The position numbers and the translations under genes were made by a program. The notes beneath the pieces were generated by a model. That model was not told the DNA's origin, searched no databases, and saw only the letters and a list, made by a program, of their open reading frames with translations. From contig NZ_CP019947.1 of assembly GCF_002025205.1 (NCBI RefSeq), positions 2,208,001-2,272,000 of the forward strand: DNA of 64,000 nt, in the 5' to 3' direction. The stretch's first letter is position 1. Each line of letters starts with the position of its first letter. Shown in pieces: positions 57,801 to 64,000 of the stretch. This DNA is from Pseudomonas sp. CC6-YY-74. Its GTDB lineage: Bacteria > Pseudomonadota > Gammaproteobacteria > Pseudomonadales > Pseudomonadaceae.

Positions 57801-58570
57801 ACCTGGCTCTGGCGCGCGGTGAGTTCGAGCTGTACTTCCAGGCCCAGGCAGATGCCCGCTCCGGCCAGATCATCGGCGCCGAGGTACTCCTGCGCTGGCT
57901 CCATCCAACCCTTGGCCCACAGTCGCCAGCACTGTTCATCCACGTATTGGAAGAAAGCGGATTGATCCTCGAAGTCGGCGGCTGGGTGCTCGCCGAAGCC
58001 TGCCATGCCTGCGCGCAACTGCTCGAAGAAGGGCTGATCGATGCGCAGAACTTCAGCCTGTGCGTCAACATCAGCCCCCGCCAGTTCCGCCACAACGACT
58101 TTGTCGAGCGCGTGGAAAGCAGCCTGCGCAGCAGCACCTTGCCCAAACCCATGCTCAAGCTGGAAATCACCGAAGGCATCGTCATCCAGAACATCGAGGA
58201 CACCATCGCCAAGATGAATCGCCTGAAGAAGCTCGGCGTCAGCTTCGCCATGGACGATTTTGGCACCGGCTACTCCTCGCTGACCTACCTCAAACGCCTG
58301 CCGGTGGACCTGCTGAAGATCGACCAATCCTTCGTCCGCGACGCCCCCAATGATACCAACGACGCGGAAATCATCCGCGCCATCGTCGCCATGGCGCGCA
58401 GCCTAGGCCTGGAGATCATTGCCGAAGGTGTCGAACAACAGCAGCAGCTGGATTTTCTCACGCAACAGGGCTGCCACCTGTACCAGGGCTACCTGTTCAG
58501 CAAACCGCTGCCATTGCCCGAGTTCCGCGCACTGTTGGCACACACCCGCCAGCGTCTGGCGACGCCCTGA
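54893..58570 (+). CDS. Six-PAS GGDEF-EAL cyclic-di-GMP protein
   Basis: 1225 aa, no signal peptide or TM segments. Six PAS units start near residues 40, 158, 283, 406, 537 and 662, the fourth being of PAS_3 type (ALESADLGTWDW). The GGDEF domain (782-945) has an intact LGGDEFV site at about 863. The EAL domain (960-1215) has EVL instead of EAL in GAEVLLRW near 996, with NISPRQF, MDDFGTGYSS (about 1121) and EGVE retained. It may make and/or hydrolyse c-di-GMP in response to cytosolic or redox cues. The lone gene follows the LysR gene by 95 nt. Confidence 0.9.
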   Translation: MANASDNRPPLPHIPALDPAVFENTWNDAPRLLAALNGAQLGAWYWDVPSGQISWSRGAQALFGLDPTRPLCTRINYIELIPEEDRSAVLQMFQAVLDGVPSSHPLQHRIRWPDGSLHWLEISGRLQTDSNGKQQMFGVIRDISAQQQRAQALRNSEQRFTNLFRLSPDVILLVRFADSMITEANQHFASTFGWPTAEVIGRSTLELDLWVHDQQRDYLRHAAPSSHEPVIQEVQMRARDGRILDGVMSSQYIELEGQAFLLCTFLDTSERQRIDAALRNSEEKFSQAFRHTPDAVVITDKETGRFVEVNPAFERQFGWKSNETLGLTSLQLGIWADPNDRQRMLEALRQGSLNELEVRLYSRDGSVSDNLLFGGQIELDGRPCLVLTVRDITQQRAQEQALNNSQERLTLALESADLGTWDWHIPSNMLFASARAATLHGVSQAPFHGDFREFFSHVPLDDRHTMRQTYHDLTQGTGQDYQVTYRAIYSNKEVHYLESTAKLYRDEQGQPLRMAGILIDISERVQREQRLSASEEKFATLFQASPDPICVSRIRDGVFVEINDSFSQVFGWTPQEIVGRSGPETNFWADSDERLHLYNKLTAQQGLNNEQARYRTKAGAELTCMVSSRFIRVDRQLCILSTLRDVGERLHAEAALKASQEKFAKAFHSSPDAITITERDTARYIEVNEGFYRLTGYHAEEVIGHSALELNIWAEPRQRQEMLEMLQRDGRVTHREMLGKHRDGSVKTVEVSVEPIDLDGLDCLLLTARDISLLKEAQAQIQHLAYHDSLTNLPNRALLMDRLTQQIALLKRHDLRGALLFLDLDHFKHINDSLGHPVGDTVLKLVTARLEASIRLEDTVARLGGDEFVILLSGLEGNRSTVTRQARMVAEKLRKLLAEPMLIDGHRLQVTPSIGIALIPDHGATPADLLKRADIALYRAKDSGRNTVQLFRRTMQEAASERLRLENDLHLALARGEFELYFQAQADARSGQIIGAEVLLRWLHPTLGPQSPALFIHVLEESGLILEVGGWVLAEACHACAQLLEEGLIDAQNFSLCVNISPRQFRHNDFVERVESSLRSSTLPKPMLKLEITEGIVIQNIEDTIAKMNRLKKLGVSFAMDDFGTGYSSLTYLKRLPVDLLKIDQSFVRDAPNDTNDAEIIRAIVAMARSLGLEIIAEGVEQQQQLDFLTQQGCHLYQGYLFSKPLPLPEFRALLAHTRQRLATP

Positions 58571-58638
58571 AGGGCCACGCAGCGAAACACCCGTGCCACG
58601 CAGCCAGCCGCGGCCAGACCATCCCGGAGACCCGTCCC

Positions 58639-59385
58639 ATGCGTAAAGTCATGCTGATCACCGGCGCCAGCCGCGGCATCGGCGCCGCCACCGCCAGGCT
58701 GGCAGCAGCCCAGGGCTATGCCCTATGCCTCAATTACCGCCAGCACAACCAAGCCGCCGAGGCTCTGGCTGAACAAATCGTCGCGGCCGGCGGACAGGCC
58801 ATCACCGTGCAGGCCGACGTAGCCGATGAAACCCAGGTACTGCGACTGTTCACCCGCATCGACCAGCACTTCGGCCGGCTCGACGTGCTGGTCAACAACG
58901 CCGGCATACTGGAACAGCAGATGCGCCTGGAACAGATGGACCTCGGCCGCTGGCAGCGGGTCTTCGCCGTCAACGTGTTCGGCAGCTTTCTCTGCGCCCG
59001 CGAGGCGGTGAAACGCATGTCGACCCGCCATGGCGGCAGTGGTGGTGCCATCGTCAACCTGTCGTCGGCGGCAGCCCGCCTCGGCGCGCCCGGCGAATAC
59101 ATCGACTATGCCGCCGCCAAAGGCGCCATCGACAGCCTGACCCTGGGTCTGGCCAAGGAAGTCGCCGCCGAAGGTATTCGCGTCAACGCCGTGCGCCCAG
59201 GGGTGATCGACACCGAGATCCACGCCAGCGGCGGCGAACCGGCACGGGTCGCCCGGGTCAGCCAGAGCGTACCCATGGGCCGCGGCGGTCTGGCTGAGGA
59301 AGTCGCCCAGGCGATTCTCTGGCTGGCCAGCGAACAGGCGTCCTACACCAGCGGCGCCCTGCTGGATGTCAGCGGCGGCCGCTGA
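58639..59385 (+). CDS. Short-chain dehydrogenase/reductase (FabG-like)
   Basis: 248 aa. TGASRGIG near 8, NNAG near 90, and the catalytic Ser...Tyr-x-x-x-Lys (LSSAAARLGAPGEYIDYAAAKGA). An NADP- or NAD-linked oxidoreductase of the 'classical' type; the C-terminal YTSGALLDVSGGR is the usual one. Substrate unknown. It lies 68 nt after the PAS-GGDEF-EAL gene. Confidence 0.9.
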   Translation: MRKVMLITGASRGIGAATARLAAAQGYALCLNYRQHNQAAEALAEQIVAAGGQAITVQADVADETQVLRLFTRIDQHFGRLDVLVNNAGILEQQMRLEQMDLGRWQRVFAVNVFGSFLCAREAVKRMSTRHGGSGGAIVNLSSAAARLGAPGEYIDYAAAKGAIDSLTLGLAKEVAAEGIRVNAVRPGVIDTEIHASGGEPARVARVSQSVPMGRGGLAEEVAQAILWLASEQASYTSGALLDVSGGR

Positions 59386-59561
59386 GTAGTGCCATGCGCA
59401 CTACCCTCGCCGGATAAGTCGCGGCGCACTTCAGGGAAGCGCGCGGCGCCCGAAGAAACCCGAAAAAGACGCCGCGCGAGCCGAAGAGCGCCAGCAGGCA
59501 CAGCGCAACGCTGGGTTACACCGTGACAAACTGCAGCCCTGCCCGAATAGCGGCTCAGTGG

Positions 59562-60551
59562 CTAACCCACCCGACAAAAGCCGGCTGCTGGCTGATGGTC
59601 AGCGGGACAATCAATCCCGAGCAACGCATCGATACGCTGGCAATCGCTCTCCCGGCGCAGCGCATTGAACAACGCGAACGCCTCGGGATAGCTGCGGGTG
59701 AGCATCGCCAGCCATTGTTTCAAGCGTCCCGGGGCATAGCGTGGGGACATCTTGCGCCGCGCCTGCCGCCAGAAATCGGCGAGCAAGGGCTGCATGGCGG
59801 CCCAGTCCATTTCGACCACGGCCTGCCCGGCCCGCGCCGCGGCAATCTGCCGGGCCAGGTCCGGCCGCGCCACCAGGCCGCGGCCAAGCATGATGTCCTC
59901 GACGCCACTGATTTCGCGACAGCGGCGCCAGTCGTCCAACGTCCACACCTCGCCATTGGCGAACACCGGCACCTTGACCACCTCCTGCACCCGCGCCACC
60001 CACTCCCAATGGGCCGGCGGCTTGTAGCCCTCGACCTTGGTGCGCGCATGCACCACCAGCTGCGACGCCCCGCCTTCGGCCAGTGCTTCGGCACATTCCA
60101 GGGCGTAGTCCTTATGGTCGAAACCCAGGCGCATCTTGGCCGTTACCGGAATCCCGGCCGGCACCGTGCGGCGCACCTCGCGGACGATGGCATGGAGCAG
60201 TTCCGGCTCTTTCAATAACACCGCGCCGCCACGGGACTTGTTCACGGTTTTCGCCGGGCAGCCGAAGTTGAGGTCGATCACCGGCGCACCGAGGCCGCAG
60301 GCAAAGGCCGCGTTATCCGCCAGGCACTGCGGATCGGAGCCGAGAAACTGCACGCGCAATGGCGTACCGGCCGCCGTTTGCGCAGCGCTGAACAGTTCCG
60401 GCGCCAGCTTCTGATAGGTCGAGGCGGGCTGCACTCGCTCGGTGACGCGGATAAATTCGGTCACGCACCAGTCGATGCCGCCGACCCGGGTCAGCACATC
60501 GCGGAGGATCTCATCGACCAATCCTTCCATCGGTGCAAGGGCGATCTGCAT
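59562..60551 (-). CDS. dusC: tRNA-dihydrouridine(16) synthase
   Basis: 329-aa FMN TIM-barrel enzyme. The catalytic Cys is in [19 protein letters not shown]-binding [11 protein letters not shown] and the [11 protein letters not shown] and IMLGRGLV segments are present. The group assignment as DusC is by overall similarity (length about 315-330, [11 protein letters not shown] start). ATG 60551 replaces the longer frame to 60668, which has no similarity to the family. Confidence 0.88.
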   Translation of the reverse strand: MQIALAPMEGLVDEILRDVLTRVGGIDWCVTEFIRVTERVQPASTYQKLAPELFSAAQTAAGTPLRVQFLGSDPQCLADNAAFACGLGAPVIDLNFGCPAKTVNKSRGGAVLLKEPELLHAIVREVRRTVPAGIPVTAKMRLGFDHKDYALECAEALAEGGASQLVVHARTKVEGYKPPAHWEWVARVQEVVKVPVFANGEVWTLDDWRRCREISGVEDIMLGRGLVARPDLARQIAAARAGQAVVEMDWAAMQPLLADFWRQARRKMSPRYAPGRLKQWLAMLTRSYPEAFALFNALRRESDCQRIDALLGIDCPADHQPAAGFCRVG

Positions 60552-60701
60552 AGAAAAAATCTCGAAAAAACGCCGCGTAGTGTACGCAACGAATTGCCCT
60601 GAATGAAATGCCCGCCAAGGCAGGCGTACACCAACGAAATGGAACGCCGCCGGCTTCAGGGAGTCCATTACCGGGACACTACAACGCTACGGAGGACGAA
60701 C

Positions 60702-61090
60702 ATGCGCATCCTTATACTGCTCGCCAGCCTGTACGTCAGCCTCGGCCTGAGCCAGGCAGAGTCACGGCAAACCGGCGAATCCGCACTGCGACCCGCCCCG
60801 AAGACACGGCCCAACTGGTTATCGGCCGCGACCGCAAGGTGCCCAACACTTGCGCTGTCGAGTTGCTCGTGGAGCAGAAGCCGGTGGCACAACTGCCAGC
60901 CGGCAAGTCGGTGAGCCTGGATGTGCCGGCCGGCACGCTCTATCTCAGGGCACGCCTGAAATCAGCTGACAACTGCGATGCAGCTGGCCTGGCCAGCGGC
61001 CAGTCGGTTCTACTCAAGGCAGGAGAGACCAAGCAGTACTTGGTAATGCTCGACAACAATGCACTGTTCCTTGCCCCGCAACTGCAATAA
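60702..61090 (+). pseudogene. Small secreted protein, interrupted by a probable 1-nt deletion
   Basis: ATG 60702 has GGAGG 6-10 nt upstream and opens a signal peptide (MRILILLASLYVSLGLSQA). The frame then breaks near 60796-60799 (CCCC). With one C added, reading continues as PEDTAQLVIGRDRKV to the stop at 61090, giving 129 aa. The C-terminal part is a beta-rich domain (CAVELLVEQKPVAQLPAGKS; AGTLYLRARL). Convergent with the thioesterase gene. Function is unknown. Confidence 0.75.
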
Positions 61091-61099
61091 CCGCGCGAG

Positions 61100-61549
61100 T
61101 CAAAGCTCCAGCGGAAAGGGCAACTGCAAAGCACGGCCGTAGCCTTCGACGAATTCGACCGGCATGCGCTTGGGTTTGCCACTGGACAGTTCGATACAGA
61201 CGAACGTGGTCTTGGCTCGCAACAGGGTGATGCCATCCGCTGGACGGACCAGCTGAAAGCGCCGATCCATCTTCAAGCGCTGATCCGATTCGACAATCCA
61301 GGTGGCCATCTGTAGCTCCTGGTCTTCATAGGCGCTAGCCAGGTAATCGATCTCATGGCGCAGCACCGCCATGGCCCGGTCGAGCCGGCGGTATTCGGCC
61401 AGATCGAGGCCCAGGTATTGCGAGTGACGCCAGGCGCAGCGCTCCAGCCAGCTGACATAGACCGCGTTATTAGCATGCCCGAGGCCGTCGATATCGTCGG
61501 CAACCACGCTGATGTCGAGCACAAATGGATTAGCCAGGTCCCAACTCAT
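61100..61549 (-). CDS. Acyl-CoA thioesterase (4HBT hotdog fold)
   Basis: 149 aa. Core motif DIDGLGHANNAVYVSWLE near 18-35 is the 4-hydroxybenzoyl-CoA thioesterase-type active-site segment. It probably cleaves short or medium acyl-CoA. Its start overlaps the stop of the 43-aa frame upstream (ATGA at 61546-61549). Confidence 0.88.
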   Translation of the reverse strand: MSWDLANPFVLDISVVADDIDGLGHANNAVYVSWLERCAWRHSQYLGLDLAEYRRLDRAMAVLRHEIDYLASAYEDQELQMATWIVESDQRLKMDRRFQLVRPADGITLLRAKTTFVCIELSSGKPKRMPVEFVEGYGRALQLPFPLEL

Positions 61550-61677
61550 CGCGGCTGCTCCAGATTGGAGCTCAACTTGTTGCTCAACGCGCTCGCAAGC
61601 CTGGTCACGGGCTGCCGCCAGCAGCGCACAGGCACAAGGCGCATCGGCGCTTGAGTGATCTTCACCGTCGGGCTCAT
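61546..61677 (-). CDS. Possible 43-residue leader peptide gene upstream of the thioesterase
   Basis: ATG 61677 has AGGAG exactly 7 nt upstream, and the stop overlaps the thioesterase ATG. The predicted peptide (MSPTVKITQAPMRLV...) is basic, with no motif I recognise. The strong RBS and overlap are typical of coupled small genes. The alternative is a chance frame. Confidence 0.5.
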   Translation of the reverse strand: MSPTVKITQAPMRLVPVRCWRQPVTRLASALSNKLSSNLEQPR

Positions 61678-61881
61678 GGGGTTACTCCTGAATCTTGAAG
61701 TGATGGACTGCCAGGTTGGCCAGCGCACTATTCTAGGCGCTAAATACGCGCTGACTCCATGCACTCTACACGCTGGCTTCACCCCAGCGCGCCTGTGCCC
61801 ATCCGCAGCTGCAAGCCACTAAATGCCTAAAGTATTTTGGTTAATCGGCCGAAGCCACTAGGCTATCGCCCTGCAGGCCTT

Positions 61882-63798
61882 ATGGATATCAACCTGCGCG
61901 GCTTCATTTCGACCGTCACTTACCCGAGAAACTTGCACGTGATTGCAGCCTTACGCGTGTTGCTGTTGTTGCTCCTGCCCAGCCTGAGCCAGGCGGATGT
62001 GCTCTCTCTGACCACGACGGAGCAAGTCGTGCTGCCGGGGCCTTTCATGCAGGTCTGGCATGATCCGCAGAAGCAGGCAGATATAGATGATGTACGCAGC
62101 CTGCCAGACTCGGCCTGGCAACCGGTTGCCCGCCGCGATGCCAGCTTCGGCTATAGCGGTAACGCCTACTGGCTACGCCTGCAACTGCATAACCCCGAAT
62201 CCCGCAACATGGACTGGGTACTGCTGATCGCTAACCCGCTGCTGGACTATCTGGATGCCTATGGCCTGGATGGCGAGCGGGTCTACAGCTCTGGCGATCA
62301 GCGCCCATTCGCGGCGCGCTGGATCGAACACCGGCAACTGCTGCTACCACTACACCTGGCCGCCGGGGAAAGCCGCGAGCTGATCCTGCGCATGCAGACC
62401 GAAGGCTCGGCCAACCTCAGCGCCAGCCTGATGACCAGCGCCACCTTCGACCGCCATGAACAACGCATGCTGCTCCTGCAAGGGCTGTTCTTCGGCGCAC
62501 TGGCGGCGATGCTGATCTATAACCTGTCGATCTTCGTCATCACCCGTGACCGCGACTACCTCTGGTACAGCCTGTTCGTCGCCAGTTTCGGCGGCTACCA
62601 GTTCATCCAGCTCGGCTTCTCCCTGCAATGGCTCTGGCCGCAATCGCTTAACTGGCACCAACTGAGTTTCCCGCTCAGTTCGGCAGTAACTACCTTGTTC
62701 GGCATTCTGTTCACCTATGGAGTGCTCGACCTCAGGCATGCATCGCCGCGCTACACCCAGGTCGTGCGCGTGCTGCTGGGTTTCACCTGGCTGGTCATCG
62801 GTTTGTCCTTGCTCGCCCCCTATCGAGTAGCACTGCTCGGCGGTTTCGCCCTGGTCATCGCCTGCGCCGCACTCGCCTGCCTGTTCACCCTGCTGCGCTG
62901 GCGAGAAGGCTATAAACCCGCCCGCCTCTTCGCCATCGGCTGGTTCGTACTGATCAGCGCCAGCCTGTTCAGCATCCTCAGCGGCACTGGCTTGATCGCC
63001 AACTCGTTGCTGACCCTGCACGCGCAACAGATCGGTGGACTGATCGAGCTGGTGGTTTTTTCCATCGCCCTGGCAGTGCGCATCCGCCAGGCGCAGAGCG
63101 CCCAACGTCTGGCCCAGGCGCAACTGCTCGCCCAGGAGCAACAACTGCGCGTGGCACAGGCCAAGGGCCTGTGCCTGCAACGACAGCTCAACGAGGGCTT
63201 GGAGATCCGCGTCAAGGAACGCACAACAGAATTGGAACAGGCCCTGAAGGCGCTTTCCGGCGCCCACCAGCAACTGTCCGAGCTGAATCGCCGGGACAGC
63301 CTGACCGGCCTGTTCAACCGGCAGACCCTTAACGACGAATTGCACCGAAGCCTGGCCCAGGCCGTGCGCAGCCAGCGCCCCATGGCCATCCTGATGATGG
63401 ACCTTGACCACTTCAAGCAGGTCAACGACCACTATGGCCATCTGGCCGGCGATGCCTGCCTGCACCACGCTGCCCAACGCCTGCAGCAACGCTTGCGCGC
63501 CGGTGACCTGCTCGCCCGCTTCGGCGGCGAAGAGTTCGTCGTCGTACTGAACGATACCGATCAGGCCGGCGCTCATGACCTGGCGGAACAACTGCGCGCT
63601 GATCTGGCCCGCCATCCCTGCACCTATCAAGGCCAGACCATCGGCCTGACCATCAGCATCGGCGTGTGCGCCGGGCTACCCGACAGTGCGGACAGCGAAC
63701 AACTACTGCAGCACGCCGACCAGGCTCTCTATCGAGCCAAGGCGGCCGGCCGCAATCGCGTAGAAAGTTATGAGGCCAGCTTGCTTGACGAGGTCTGA
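61882..63798 (+). CDS. 7TM-DISM diguanylate cyclase
   Basis: 638 aa from ATG 61882 (a TTG 61837 extension and a GTG 61939 start are alternatives). Signal sequence near 15-38, a periplasmic 7TMR-DISMED2 sensor domain (about 40-185), seven TM helices at about 190-395, a coiled coil near 400-465, and a GGDEF domain at about 470-635. The active site is FGGEEFVVVL at about 547; the catalytic loop is intact. It would sense an extracellular signal and make c-di-GMP. Its end overlaps the last gene tail-to-tail by 31 nt. Confidence 0.9.
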   Translation: MDINLRGFISTVTYPRNLHVIAALRVLLLLLLPSLSQADVLSLTTTEQVVLPGPFMQVWHDPQKQADIDDVRSLPDSAWQPVARRDASFGYSGNAYWLRLQLHNPESRNMDWVLLIANPLLDYLDAYGLDGERVYSSGDQRPFAARWIEHRQLLLPLHLAAGESRELILRMQTEGSANLSASLMTSATFDRHEQRMLLLQGLFFGALAAMLIYNLSIFVITRDRDYLWYSLFVASFGGYQFIQLGFSLQWLWPQSLNWHQLSFPLSSAVTTLFGILFTYGVLDLRHASPRYTQVVRVLLGFTWLVIGLSLLAPYRVALLGGFALVIACAALACLFTLLRWREGYKPARLFAIGWFVLISASLFSILSGTGLIANSLLTLHAQQIGGLIELVVFSIALAVRIRQAQSAQRLAQAQLLAQEQQLRVAQAKGLCLQRQLNEGLEIRVKERTTELEQALKALSGAHQQLSELNRRDSLTGLFNRQTLNDELHRSLAQAVRSQRPMAILMMDLDHFKQVNDHYGHLAGDACLHHAAQRLQQRLRAGDLLARFGGEEFVVVLNDTDQAGAHDLAEQLRADLARHPCTYQGQTIGLTISIGVCAGLPDSADSEQLLQHADQALYRAKAAGRNRVESYEASLLDEV

Positions 63799-64000
63799 CG
63801 CAGCGCAGCCAATAGCTGCATAACCGCCTGCACCAACTGCGGGTCAGACAAGACCCGCTGATGCCCGCCCTGCTCGAGACGCAACAGCCGGCTGTCGAAC
63901 CAGGCCTCATGGATCGCCTGTGCTTCGCTATACGGCACAACCGGGTCATCTGCGGCGTGCACGATCAAACCCGGAAAATCCAGCTGGTAGCGCGCCACAT
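63768..64000 (-). CDS. Alpha/beta hydrolase, C-terminal part (5' end outside window)
   Basis: Only the last 77 codons are in the window. The segment LIVHAADDPVVPYSEA and EQGGHQRVL are the acid (Asp) and catalytic His motifs of alpha/beta hydrolases. It overlaps the diguanylate cyclase gene end by 31 nt. Confidence 0.75.
   Translation of the reverse strand, partial: VARYQLDFPGLIVHAADDPVVPYSEAQAIHEAWFDSRLLRLEQGGHQRVLSDPQLVQAVMQLLAALRQTSSSKLAS

Noticed and set aside
59440..59478. CGCGCGGCG/CGCCGCGCG inverted repeat between the SDR and dusC
   Set aside because: No U-run directly follows the stem on either strand and the loop is long; chance GC pairing is likely.

Overview
The window is high-GC chromosomal DNA from a Pseudomonas-type gammaproteobacterium. 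The gene order from pepN through nadK, and from metZ, purF, cvpA, folC, accD, trpF, truA, fimV, usg, asd, leuB, leuD, leuC to a LysR regulator, is the order I recall for the P. aeruginosa core chromosome. Family-typical intergenic palindromes (REP-like) fit the same group. I see no tRNA, rRNA, CRISPR array, insertion sequence or prophage.

Layout. (1) 1-4.6 kb: the distal half of an acyclic-terpene (citronellol/geraniol, atu) catabolic operon: atuD (partial), atuE, atuF, atuG, with a palindromic repeat in each of the three junctions. (2) 4.8-8.2 kb: an MMPL/RND-type exporter with a YCF48-like beta-propeller partner. (3) 8.85-25 kb: a mainly leftward housekeeping run (pepN, DUF2797, yeaC-like, rhomboid, metallophosphoesterase, nadK; cNMP-binding/rhodanese protein, PLP enzyme, coiled-coil protein, NTF2-like protein, fadH), plus rightward DUF1853, a nitrilase-like membrane protein and an AraC regulator. 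(4) 25-29.4 kb: a 28-residue acidic peptide gene, an Sfp-type phosphopantetheinyl transferase, the M18 aminopeptidase apeB, a GlxA-like AraC regulator and a metallo-beta-lactamase-fold protein. (5) 29.4-35.8 kb: the most interesting region, a divergent GntR/UTRA repressor and a six-gene operon: periplasmic binding protein, NPP-type alkaline-phosphatase-superfamily enzyme, two permeases, ATPase and HAD phosphatase. A near-consensus Pho box (16 of 18 positions) lies 10 nt upstream of a -10-like hexamer, and CTAG-centred palindromes flank it. Together these suggest a phosphate-starvation-induced importer and intracellular processing route for an unidentified organophosphorus compound. (6) 36.2-54.8 kb: the metZ-to-LysR biosynthetic block (Met, purine, fatty acid, folate, Trp, Asp-family, Leu). 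(7) 54.9-64 kb: a six-PAS GGDEF/EAL protein, an SDR, dusC, a small secreted protein, an acyl-CoA thioesterase, a 7TM-DISM diguanylate cyclase and the end of an alpha/beta hydrolase.

Quality note. Four genes (cNMP/rhodanese, leuC, the leuC-linked LysR gene, the small secreted protein) are each repaired by adding one base to a C/G run. Such a uniform pattern is more like consensus-sequence error than four independent mutations, but leuC disruption would matter biologically if real.
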